A stretch of DNA of 13,928 nucleotides, from assembly GCA_003499955.1 (NCBI GenBank), contig DNRP01000121.1, positions 16,098 to 30,025 of the forward strand. The letters run 5' to 3'. The DNA is from Cyanobacteria bacterium UBA9971 (GTDB lineage: Bacteria > Cyanobacteriota > Vampirovibrionia > Gastranaerophilales > UBA9971). Both the position numbers and the translations under genes were made by a program. The number at the start of each line of letters is the position of its first letter. The stretch's first letter is position 1. Below, piece by piece: positions 6,211 through 12,797 of this stretch. The notes below the pieces were generated by a model that ran no database searches, was not told where the DNA came from, and saw only the letters and a program-made list of their open reading frames with translations.

Positions 6211-6233
6211 TTTTGTGCTAATGTATTGATAAT
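6205..6233 (+). promoter_or_regulatory. Putative promoter of dapL
   Basis: TTGTTT (6205-6210), a 17-nt spacer and GATAAT (6228-6233) resemble a sigma-70 promoter. The start would fall near 6240, about 25 nt before the dapL ATG, leaving room for the AAAGAGG ribosome site. Match quality is moderate in AT-rich DNA. Confidence 0.35.
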
Positions 6234-6264
6234 AAAGAAGTTTAAAAGAGAAAGAGGTTTGTAT

Positions 6265-7452
6265 ATGAAACCATCAGAAAGATTAGACAGGATTCCTCCG
6301 TATATTTTTGCTGAAATTGACAAGAAAATTGATGAAGCAAAGGCAAAAGGATACGATATTATAAGTCTCGGCATTGGTGATCCTGACACTCCTACTTTCC
6401 CTCATATTGTTAAATCAATGCATGAGTCAATTGATGATGCCTCAACTCATAATTATCCGCCTTATCAGGGTACAAAAGACTTTAGAAAAGCTTGCGCTGA
6501 TTGGATGAAAAATAGATATAATGCTGATTTGAATTCTGAATCAGAAGTTCTTGCTCTTATCGGATCAAAAGAAGGTATTGCCCATGTGTTTTTGGCATTT
6601 GTTGATCCGGGAGATATTACGCTTGTTCCTGATCCTGCATACCCTGTTTACAGAAATGCTACAGTTTTGGCAGGCGGAACACCTTATTTTATGCCTATAG
6701 GTCCTGAAAATAATTATCTTCCCGATTTAGACAAAATTCCTGAAGAAATTGCACAAAAAGCAAAAATAATCTTTTTAAATTACCCGAATAATCCGACAGG
6801 CGCTGTTGCAACTCTCGAGTATTTTAAAAAAGTTCTTGAATTTGCTAAAAAATATAATATTTTAATCTGCCATGATCAGGCATACTGTGAAATGACTTAT
6901 GACGGGTATGTTGCCCCGAGTTTCTTTGAATTGGAAGGCGCAAAAGAACATTGTCTTGAGTTTTTCTCACACAGTAAAACTTATAATATGACGGGTTGGA
7001 GAATAGGCTGGGTGGCAGGCGGTGAAAAGCTTATGAAATCGCTTTCCGTAATTAAAAATAATATAGACAGCGGTGCATTCAAGGCTATTCAAAATGCCGG
7101 AATCGTAGCGCTTAAAACGCCTAAATCAGAAATTGACAAGCTTAATGATATATACAAAAGACGTCGCGACGTTATGGTTCAGGGATTAAGAGAACTCGGG
7201 TGGCAAATAGAAACACCTAAAGCAACTTTTTATATGTGGCTTCCTGTTCCTCAAGGCATGACTTCTGTTGAATTTGTTGAAATTATGTTGGAAAAAGCCC
7301 ATCTTGTTGTTCCTCCGGGAACGGGATATGGTGATAAAGGTGAAGGCTTCTTCAGGATAGCTCTTACCGTTGAGGAAGATAAATTAAATGAAGCTCTTCA
7401 ACGAATGAAAAAAGCGGGAATTACGTATAATATGATAAAAGAAGCGGTTTAG
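6265..7452 (+). CDS. dapL: LL-diaminopimelate aminotransferase
   Basis: DapL converts tetrahydrodipicolinate directly to LL-diaminopimelate with glutamate as amino donor, bypassing the succinyl or acetyl route to lysine and peptidoglycan. It is a cytoplasmic PLP aminotransferase of fold type I. Residues seen: LGIGDPD (35-41), the NYPPYQG loop (63-69), NYPNNPTGA (172-180), D204 and Y207 in HDQAYCEM, SKTYNMTGWRIGW (237-249) with Schiff-base Lys238, and the C-terminal FFRIALT carrying the carboxylate-binding Arg. The 395-aa length is normal. The frame is open further upstream to a TTG at 6205, but AAAGAGG at 6251-6257, 7 nt before the ATG at 6265, and alignment of MKPSERLDRIPPYIF with family N-termini select this start. 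DapL occurs in cyanobacteria, chlamydiae, plants and some anaerobes, in line with a cyanobacterial-relative host. Class I/II aminotransferases can be mis-assigned, but the motifs fit well. Confidence 0.9.
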   Translation: MKPSERLDRIPPYIFAEIDKKIDEAKAKGYDIISLGIGDPDTPTFPHIVKSMHESIDDASTHNYPPYQGTKDFRKACADWMKNRYNADLNSESEVLALIGSKEGIAHVFLAFVDPGDITLVPDPAYPVYRNATVLAGGTPYFMPIGPENNYLPDLDKIPEEIAQKAKIIFLNYPNNPTGAVATLEYFKKVLEFAKKYNILICHDQAYCEMTYDGYVAPSFFELEGAKEHCLEFFSHSKTYNMTGWRIGWVAGGEKLMKSLSVIKNNIDSGAFKAIQNAGIVALKTPKSEIDKLNDIYKRRRDVMVQGLRELGWQIETPKATFYMWLPVPQGMTSVEFVEIMLEKAHLVVPPGTGYGDKGEGFFRIALTVEEDKLNEALQRMKKAGITYNMIKEAV

Positions 7453-7470
7453 CCGCTTCTTTTCTTTTTT
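7441..7470 (+). terminator. Intrinsic terminator of dapL overlapping its stop codon
   Basis: GAAGCGG (7441-7447) pairs perfectly with CCGCTTC (7453-7459); the 5-nt loop TTTAG contains the TAG stop (7450-7452). A T-rich tract (7460-7470) follows at once. This is a textbook rho-independent terminator whose left arm encodes the last residues (EAV) of DapL. Confidence 0.85.
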
Positions 7471-7482
7471 ATAAAACTATGT

Positions 7483-7577
7483 GTCATTGCGAGCGAACGA
7501 AGTGAGCGTGGCAATCTAGTCAATGTTGTCATATAGATAGATTGCCACGTCAGCCCTGCGGGCTTCCTCGCAATGAC
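7483..7577. repeat. CATTGCGAG-type palindromic repeat, copy 1
   Basis: Outer arms GTCATTGCGAG (7483-7493) and CTCGCAATGAC (7567-7577) and inner arms CGTGGCAATCT (7507-7517) and AGATTGCCACG (7539-7549) are perfect inverted repeats. They would form a long interrupted hairpin. The intervening part of the right half includes a small GCCCTGCGGGC hairpin (about 7553-7563). This resembles a dispersed intergenic palindrome seen in many bacteria. No gene is present between dapL and the next gene (7453-7670) apart from the terminator and this repeat. Confidence 0.8.
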
Positions 7578-7670
7578 AACAGATAAAAAATATTTATATC
7601 CAAAAGGCAATTTTTTTAATTTACATGTTTTAAAAAGATGTTAGATGTAATTTATGAAAATAAATAATTA

Positions 7671-8753
7671 ATGGTGAATTCTTTAATATCAGCAAATTAT
7701 AAATCTTCTTATTTAAACTCTCTGGCAAATAATTTTGACAATCAGACAAAGCATCAGGGAGGCTTTGTCTTGCCTGACATCAAAGAAAATAATACTGCTG
7801 ACAGTCTTCAAAAATTAGTAGATGCATCGAAAAATAGTCCTCAAACACAAGGTAAAAAAACAAACTGGGGATATTTGTCAGGAGTTGCCGCAACGGTTGG
7901 TCAGGTAGCGGCAGGTGTTTGTATGCTCGGGGCAGCATTTTTAGAGAAAAAAGGAAAAACTTGTCCGAATTTAATTAAAAACCTTAATCATGTTGGATGG
8001 GTTTCACTTGGCTTGAGTTATCTTGTAAGTATTCCATCCTGTATAGGCGCGAGTTTTGCGGTTAAACAGCCCAGCATGCTATTAGGAAGTGTTTTATGGG
8101 CAGTTGCTTCTCCGTTTATGATGATGAAAAGGTTTAATGATTCAGAACGGTTAAAAGGCTTTTTAATGCTCGGATATGCTTTTAATTATCTCGGGCTTGC
8201 AAATAAAATTAAAAATGACAAAAAAGACAATAATGGTCAGCCGTTAGAATTTGATATTAAAGGAAGTAAAGATAATTTACTGAATAAAATATTCAAAACA
8301 GTTAAATTTAGCGTAAAAGATCATCTTTCAATACCGGAGGCTGTTAAAAATTCACTTAGACAGACAAAAGAGTATATTTCAGGACAACGAAAAGAGGTTC
8401 CTGATTTTATGTCAACAAATCCGACTTCTGATAACAGAAAACTTACGAGTATTCTGTTATATGCCGGCGGAATTCCTCTTATGATCTTTGGTAATAAAAA
8501 TGCCGCCGCAAAAAAAGCTGCAAATGTATTAATAGGTACAGGTTTGCTTCTCGATGCTATTGGCATGTTTGCAATCGGAAGAAAAGAAAAAGGAGCAACA
8601 AAAGCTATATTGCTTGGAGGTGTGCCTTTAAGAACAGTCGGTGATTTTGCACAGACAAATAAATTTATGTACGGACTCAGGACTTTAGGCGGCTCTTCGT
8701 TTGAATATTATTTTGCTTCTTTGAACGAGGGAGAAGAAGTTAAGAAGCAGTAA
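7671..8753 (+). CDS. Hypothetical multi-pass membrane protein, 360 aa
   Basis: I do not recognise the family. The first 65 residues are polar and Asn/Ser/Lys-rich with no signal peptide. Hydrophobic segments follow at about 69-91, 109-131, 136-152 and 161-176. A hydrophilic, Lys-rich loop (about 178-256) leads to further segments at about 258-274, 284-303 and 311-322, and the end is charged (EGEEVKKQ). This suggests an inner-membrane protein of six or seven segments with a large cytoplasmic loop. The Gly/Ala content of the helices is high. There is no Shine-Dalgarno before the ATG at 7671, and GTG at 7674 is an alternative, so the start is uncertain. A CATTGCGAG-type palindrome lies upstream and another starts 3 nt after the stop. 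It may be lineage-specific; no function is proposed. Confidence 0.7.
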   Translation: MVNSLISANYKSSYLNSLANNFDNQTKHQGGFVLPDIKENNTADSLQKLVDASKNSPQTQGKKTNWGYLSGVAATVGQVAAGVCMLGAAFLEKKGKTCPNLIKNLNHVGWVSLGLSYLVSIPSCIGASFAVKQPSMLLGSVLWAVASPFMMMKRFNDSERLKGFLMLGYAFNYLGLANKIKNDKKDNNGQPLEFDIKGSKDNLLNKIFKTVKFSVKDHLSIPEAVKNSLRQTKEYISGQRKEVPDFMSTNPTSDNRKLTSILLYAGGIPLMIFGNKNAAAKKAANVLIGTGLLLDAIGMFAIGRKEKGATKAILLGGVPLRTVGDFAQTNKFMYGLRTLGGSSFEYYFASLNEGEEVKKQ

Positions 8754-8755
8754 TG

Positions 8756-8840
8756 CGTCATTGCGAGGACTTTAGTCCGAAGCAATCCATTTGTCCAAGG
8801 TTTTTATGGATTGCTTCGTCGCAAGCTCCTCGCAATGACG
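8756..8840. repeat. CATTGCGAG-type palindromic repeat, copy 2 (possible bidirectional terminator)
   Basis: CGTCATTGCGAGGA at the left end and TCCTCGCAATGACG at the right end are perfect inverted arms. Inner GAAGCAATCCAT and ATGGATTGCTTC are also complementary. A small hairpin GGAC-ttta-GTCC lies in the left half. The element occupies nearly the whole gap between two convergent genes, the orphan membrane protein and pilQ. Its RNA would fold strongly in either direction and might help end both transcripts, though there is no T-tract. Confidence 0.8.
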
Positions 8841-8850
8841 ACTTGAGTAA

Positions 8851-10560
8851 TTACAGTGTTGATTCATCCACGATTTTCGGGGTAATCAGAATCATAAGCT
8901 CGGTTTTGTTATGAGAATATTCTTTATTTTGGAATAATTTTCCTATTATCGGTAAATCACCAACCAGTGGAATTTTCCCGATTTTTTCAGTATTATTTTC
9001 TTTCATAAGTCCTGCAATTGCCAGAGTTTCTCCTGATTTGATTCTTACATTCTGAAGAATAACTTCTCTTGTGGATACAGGTGTTATTTTTACTGCTGCT
9101 CCGCCGTTTAAAAAGTCGCCTACAGTTACTTCGGGAAGAGGATCGGTTATTGAAGGTCTTATTTTCATTGTTACATAGTCATCGTCGCCTATTTTCGGAA
9201 GGATGTTTAAAACTATACCAACATCCGCAATTTCTGTATTATAAGTTGTAGATGTTTGCGTAATAGTGGTTGTAACTTTACTTACTACCTGATCGGTAAT
9301 TTTTATAAGCGATTCGCTGCCATCAAGAGCAAGAATTTGCGGATTTGCAAGAAGTTTAGCTTTTTTGTTTGTGATAAGAGCTTTTATTTTCATAGCAAAA
9401 TTATTATTGAGTGAATTAAGCGTATTTAAGGTAACGCCTGATTGGTTAGCCAGAGAAGAAAAATCATATCCGGCAAACTCGCCTGAAACACTGTTGAATC
9501 CACCATTAAGACTCCCGCCTTCTGTGCTGAAAAGAGTTCCAAGATTATTAAAGTCTTCTTTTTTAAGTTCGATAAGAGAAACTTCTATGGAAACTTGTCT
9601 TAATGCTTTATCAAGTGTTTTTATTGCTTCTTCTGCCATTAAAATGTCTTCTTTTAGACCGGCAACAAGAATTGAATTTGTTCTTGTATCAGGAATAACA
9701 ATAGCTCCGCCGTCGTTGTTGTTTATCTGTATTGATTGGGTGGAAACTTTTGGCTGTTGAATTTTTATTGTGCTGGCAATTTTGCCTGCGTCACCGAAAT
9801 TTTCTCCGGGAATAATTTCTTCAACTTTGCCTTTAATGGTTTTTGAGCTTACAAGACTGCTCTGTCCTGTTGAAGAGCCTGTTTGAGTTTGTTGAGAGGA
9901 AGCGGTTGTTTGCTCCGCGTCTGAAGTCATGGCAGCCATGGCAGTTCCACTTGCTTGTTCGTTAACTTGATAGCCTTTGTTAAAGATACTTGCTTCAAGA
10001 ATTTGGGCAACTTCAACAGGGTTTGAGTTATTAAGTTTGAAGGTTTTTATGCATCTTCTGTTTAAGCCTTTTTTTGCCATTGCCGGTCTGGAAGCTACAA
10101 AAATAGTGCTGTTGGAAAGTCTTGCTTCAAGCTCCTGACTTGTTAAAATTACCTGCATAGCTTGATTTAGTGAGATTTTTTTAAGCTCTGCGCTGATATT
10201 TCCCATTACACTCTGGTCTATAACAACGTTTTTATGACCTTCTTTGGCTATAATTCTTAAAATCGAAGCTACATCAACATCTCTAAGCGTTAAATCTATG
10301 GTTAAATTTTCGGGAAAAAATTTAATATCGGGTTCAAGATTTATTAATCCCGTGTTTTTATTGAAAACAGAAAGTTTTTTAGTATCAGGTGCCATGTCTT
10401 TTCTGGCAAGACCTTGAATTGTATTATCGTTAATTTCGTTTAACGAGTTGATATTTATAATTTTTTCCGTAGAAAAAGCAGGCGTGTTAATTAAGCATAA
10501 AGATAATAATGCTGCGGTCAAGCAGAGAATTTTCGGGGTTAGGTTGTTAAATAGCTTCAT
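8851..10560 (-). CDS. pilQ: Type IV pilus secretin PilQ
   Basis: PilQ forms the outer-membrane secretin ring through which the type IV pilus leaves the cell. The 569-aa protein has an N-terminal signal peptide (about 1-29, LCLTAALLSLCL core, likely cut after PAFS). An STN/N0-type domain follows at about 84-156 (LTIDLTLRDVDVASILRIIA), then an N1 domain at about 170-320 interrupted by a Gln/Ser/Thr-rich linker (216-240). The secretin domain covers about 322-565, with VSIEVSLIELKK at its start and the hallmark end GETLAIAGLMKE...VGDLPIIGKLF...ELMILITPKIV. It is shorter than proteobacterial PilQ because no AMIN domains precede STN, so peptidoglycan anchoring must come from elsewhere. GAGG (10567-10570) lies 6 nt from the ATG. 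It is the last gene of the pil operon, 22 nt after pilP. A GspD-type secretin is the alternative, but context favours PilQ. Confidence 0.92.
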   Translation of the reverse strand: MKLFNNLTPKILCLTAALLSLCLINTPAFSTEKIININSLNEINDNTIQGLARKDMAPDTKKLSVFNKNTGLINLEPDIKFFPENLTIDLTLRDVDVASILRIIAKEGHKNVVIDQSVMGNISAELKKISLNQAMQVILTSQELEARLSNSTIFVASRPAMAKKGLNRRCIKTFKLNNSNPVEVAQILEASIFNKGYQVNEQASGTAMAAMTSDAEQTTASSQQTQTGSSTGQSSLVSSKTIKGKVEEIIPGENFGDAGKIASTIKIQQPKVSTQSIQINNNDGGAIVIPDTRTNSILVAGLKEDILMAEEAIKTLDKALRQVSIEVSLIELKKEDFNNLGTLFSTEGGSLNGGFNSVSGEFAGYDFSSLANQSGVTLNTLNSLNNNFAMKIKALITNKKAKLLANPQILALDGSESLIKITDQVVSKVTTTITQTSTTYNTEIADVGIVLNILPKIGDDDYVTMKIRPSITDPLPEVTVGDFLNGGAAVKITPVSTREVILQNVRIKSGETLAIAGLMKENNTEKIGKIPLVGDLPIIGKLFQNKEYSHNKTELMILITPKIVDESTL

Positions 10561-10582
10561 AATATACCTCTTTTGTTTTTAA

Positions 10583-11395
10583 TTAATATTGAATATTTTT
10601 AGCAAGTTGGACTTCGCCGTTATAGTCGTCAGTAAGACTTTTTATGGTTTTTGTAACGGGCTTTCCGTTTAGTTCAAATTTTGCTGTTAATATTTCCGAA
10701 TTTACGGCTAACACTTTAACATTGCCAATTTTTTCGTTTACGTTTAAAGATTCAACAACCCCGTCTATTTCTGCTATAACTTTGTTTCCGATAAAACCTT
10801 TTACTATAATTAAATCTTCTGGTTTTGGGGCGGGAGGAGGAGCTAATCCCGAAAGTGAATCAAATCCGGGTAATCCCGGAAGAGTTCCTATTGTTCCTGC
10901 TCCCGGAACAGGAGGAAGATTTCCCGAATAAGTCGGATTTGTGCCCCGACTCGAGGTAAATGGGATGAATTGACTTTCGCTGTAAGAAAAAGGATCTTTT
11001 TTCCCTGAATTTTTTCCGGCAAGACTTAAAAGAGCTGATTTATCCGTTGGTTTAAGCTTTGTTTTTGATGTTGATTCTTCTGTTTTTGCAATTTCGGATT
11101 TTTCTATAGTTATCCTGTCATCCTGAGGAGGGACAGCTTCGCTGTCCCGACGTGAGGATCTATCCAATGTTGTTTGTTGGTTAGATTGCTTTATTGCCTC
11201 ACTTTTCGCAATGATAGGAAGTTGTTTTTCCGTCGTTTTTTTCTGCTGAAAATTACTTATTCCCGCATAGTAGTAACATGTGCCGCCAAAAATTAGTGAT
11301 ACAATCAGTAATATAATTATTTTTTTGATTTTTTCTTCTTTTAGTTCAGTTTCAAGAACTTCTTGAAGCTTTTTTTCGGTTGTTTCCTGTTCCAT
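10583..11395 (-). CDS. pilP: PilP-like type IV pilus assembly protein with in-frame palindromic insert
   Basis: By position (between pilO and pilQ) and architecture this is PilP, which links the PilN/PilO platform to PilQ in the periplasm. The 270 residues give a charged cytoplasmic stretch (1-24), one membrane helix (about 25-45), a long disordered linker, a KKDPF motif (132-136) like the RDPF of PilP, a Pro/Gly-rich hinge (about 150-192), and a small beta domain (194-255, LIIVKGFIGNKVIAEIDGVV...). That domain resembles the PilP/GspC homology region. Classical PilP is a lipoprotein; here a transmembrane anchor replaces the lipid, as in GspC. Residues 77-95 are translated from a palindromic DNA repeat. 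AAAGGTG (11404-11410) lies 8 nt from the ATG. PilP assignment rests mainly on gene order and the last domain, so sequence identity is likely low. Confidence 0.7.
   Translation of the reverse strand: MEQETTEKKLQEVLETELKEEKIKKIIILLIVSLIFGGTCYYYAGISNFQQKKTTEKQLPIIAKSEAIKQSNQQTTLDRSSRRDSEAVPPQDDRITIEKSEIAKTEESTSKTKLKPTDKSALLSLAGKNSGKKDPFSYSESQFIPFTSSRGTNPTYSGNLPPVPGAGTIGTLPGLPGFDSLSGLAPPPAPKPEDLIIVKGFIGNKVIAEIDGVVESLNVNEKIGNVKVLAVNSEILTAKFELNGKPVTKTIKSLTDDYNGEVQLAKNIQY
11117..11161. repeat. Palindromic repeat inserted within the pilP coding sequence
   Basis: GGGACAGC (11130-11137) and GCTGTCCC (11141-11148) pair around a TTC loop, and ATCCT (11120-11124) pairs with AGGAT (11155-11159) outside. 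The GTCATCCTGAGG...GAGGATCT pattern is that of a dispersed bacterial palindrome normally found between genes. Here it is read in frame on the minus strand as DRSSRRDSEAVPPQDDR (residues 78-94 of PilP) without a stop. Its GC is clearly above its flanks. Confidence 0.75.
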
Positions 11396-11454
11396 TTTAG
11401 AATCACCTTTTTATCTTGATTATCTCTCCTGGCAATAGGCGTTCATCTTTTCCC

Positions 11455-12129
11455 TTATTCTGTTTTTTCTGGTTCAGGTTCCGGCAGATTTTCAACTGCT
11501 TTAAAGGTGGAGCCTTCTATTTTAAGTTCGATTTTTGGATTTGGATTTGCTTCGTCATTTTTGGAAATTTCGGCTGAAACACCGTTTATAATGAATTTTC
11601 TTTGATAATTTTCAAGGCAGCTTACAAAGTTTATTATTTTGTTATAATGTCCCAGAGTTTTTATTTCAAAAGGTTTTTCGTAGATGGTTAAAGGATATAC
11701 AGGTTGTTCTTCTTGTTTTTTTCTTCTGTGTTTGGTTTTTTGGGAAGTTTTGTTTTGATCATCATTTGGATTAGTTATTTCGAAAGGTTTTTCTTTTTTG
11801 GAATCAAGAGCTATTATTTTTGTTGCGGTATTGATTGAAAATTTTCCAAGGTCTACAAGAAAATATTCATCTTCAAACTCTGAAGGTATTTGAATATCAA
11901 AATCAGTAACCTGATTGTTAAGCTCTGCAATCTCTGTAAGTATTTTTTTATTGTTTTGAAGCTGTTCTACCCTTATTTGAGTTTCTTTGTAAGTATTTTT
12001 TGTTTCAATAAACTTATTTCGCAAGTCATTATAATTTTGAATCGCGGGAAATAACACCTGTGTTATAAATAATAGGGTTAACGCAGCCGGTATTAGTGTT
12101 ATAAGTATAGTTTTTTTGGAATTTTTCAT
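11455..12129 (-). CDS. pilO: Type IV pilus inner-membrane protein PilO
   Basis: PilO pairs with PilN in the inner membrane and periplasm to align the pilus machine. The 224-aa protein shows the family layout: short basic N-terminus, one membrane helix (about 8-28), a coiled coil (about 31-75, rich in Asn/Gln/Lys), the IPSEFEDEYFLVDLGKFS segment (81-98) and a ferredoxin-like domain with YEKPFEIKTLGHYNKIINFVSCLENYQRKFIING (150-183), which matches the PilO pattern of GxYxxLxxFLxxLE. Unusual is a basic loop, KTKHRRKKQE (131-140), between the strands. The ATG overlaps the pilN stop by 4 nt (ATGA at 12126-12129), implying translational coupling with PilN. Primary sequence is diverged, but order and domain layout support the call. 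Confidence 0.82.
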   Translation of the reverse strand: MKNSKKTILITLIPAALTLLFITQVLFPAIQNYNDLRNKFIETKNTYKETQIRVEQLQNNKKILTEIAELNNQVTDFDIQIPSEFEDEYFLVDLGKFSINTATKIIALDSKKEKPFEITNPNDDQNKTSQKTKHRRKKQEEQPVYPLTIYEKPFEIKTLGHYNKIINFVSCLENYQRKFIINGVSAEISKNDEANPNPKIELKIEGSTFKAVENLPEPEPEKTE

Positions 12130-12776
12130 GATTTTTGCCTTATAGAAGTTTCTATTTCAAACTCATAAGTTTTTGTTTTGTCGTTAAAATCAAGTTTTGA
12201 AATTTTAGCGTTTGAAAGAAGAGAATTTTGATTATCATTCAGGTTGAATATAAATAATGAAATTGCCATTAAAGGTTCTTGTTTTTTATTTGCCGGAATA
12301 ATTCCGGAAATTTTTAGTTTAAGTGAACTGTCTGTTTTGCCTGATCGTCTTATATTTCCTTCTTTTTCAATTTTGAGAACAATTATGTCTTTTGGAATTT
12401 TAGTTGCTATTTCTTGCAAAACCCCGCTCCACGGGAAAAAAGTATTGTTTAATTGACTTTGAATCATGATTTTTAATTCGGTTATTTCTTTTTCTTTTTT
12501 CAGGTTTTTTCTAAAAAGCGAAAGTTGTGTTTCTTGTTGGTTTAAGGTGTTTAAATTTTCATTTAGTTTTACAAGTTTTTTATCAAGGTTTGAAGTCATT
12601 TGTTTAACAAGAAACCATCCGCCTATACCGGCTGTAAATACTATAAAAACTCCAATAATTAGAATATAAGCAAGAATCTGGTTTCTCGTATCGAGAGAAG
12701 ACCCCTTTTTTGCCATAGAGGTTGTTTTTGAAGTTTTTCTCAAATCACCTATCAGGTTTATATTTATAGTTTTCAA
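12126..12776 (-). CDS. pilN: Type IV pilus inner-membrane protein PilN (TTG start)
   Basis: PilN links cytoplasmic PilM to periplasmic PilO. The N-terminus carries ININLIGDLR (4-13), matching the conserved INLLP-type motif that docks into PilM. One membrane helix follows (about 33-58), then a coiled coil (about 60-105) and a C-terminal alpha/beta domain ending in FEIETSIRQ. Length (216 aa) is usual. The start codon is TTG (12774-12776): AAGGGA at 12785-12790 is 8 nt upstream, and the only nearby ATG (residue 21) would remove the PilM-binding motif. It begins 21 nt after the pilM stop and overlaps pilO by 4 nt. A Lys/Ser/Thr-rich insert (14-26) separates motif and helix and is longer than usual, an oddity of unknown meaning. 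Confidence 0.82.
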   Translation of the reverse strand: MKTININLIGDLRKTSKTTSMAKKGSSLDTRNQILAYILIIGVFIVFTAGIGGWFLVKQMTSNLDKKLVKLNENLNTLNQQETQLSLFRKNLKKEKEITELKIMIQSQLNNTFFPWSGVLQEIATKIPKDIIVLKIEKEGNIRRSGKTDSSLKLKISGIIPANKKQEPLMAISLFIFNLNDNQNSLLSNAKISKLDFNDKTKTYEFEIETSIRQKS

Positions 12777-12797
12777 CTTTCAGATCCCTTTTTATTG

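Noticed and set aside
6205..6264. N-terminal extension of dapL from a TTG at 6205
   Set aside because: It overlaps the likely promoter, has no Shine-Dalgarno, and family N-termini begin near the ATG at 6265, which has AAAGAGG at the right distance.
9365..9760. A 131-aa plus-strand reading frame opposite pilQ
   Set aside because: It is antisense to a confidently assigned secretin, without ribosome site or recognisable domain.
11111..11165. TATCC direct repeats (11111-11115, 11161-11165) as a target duplication of the pilP insert
   Set aside because: A 45-bp element plus 5-bp duplication would add 50 nt and break the frame, so the match is probably chance.
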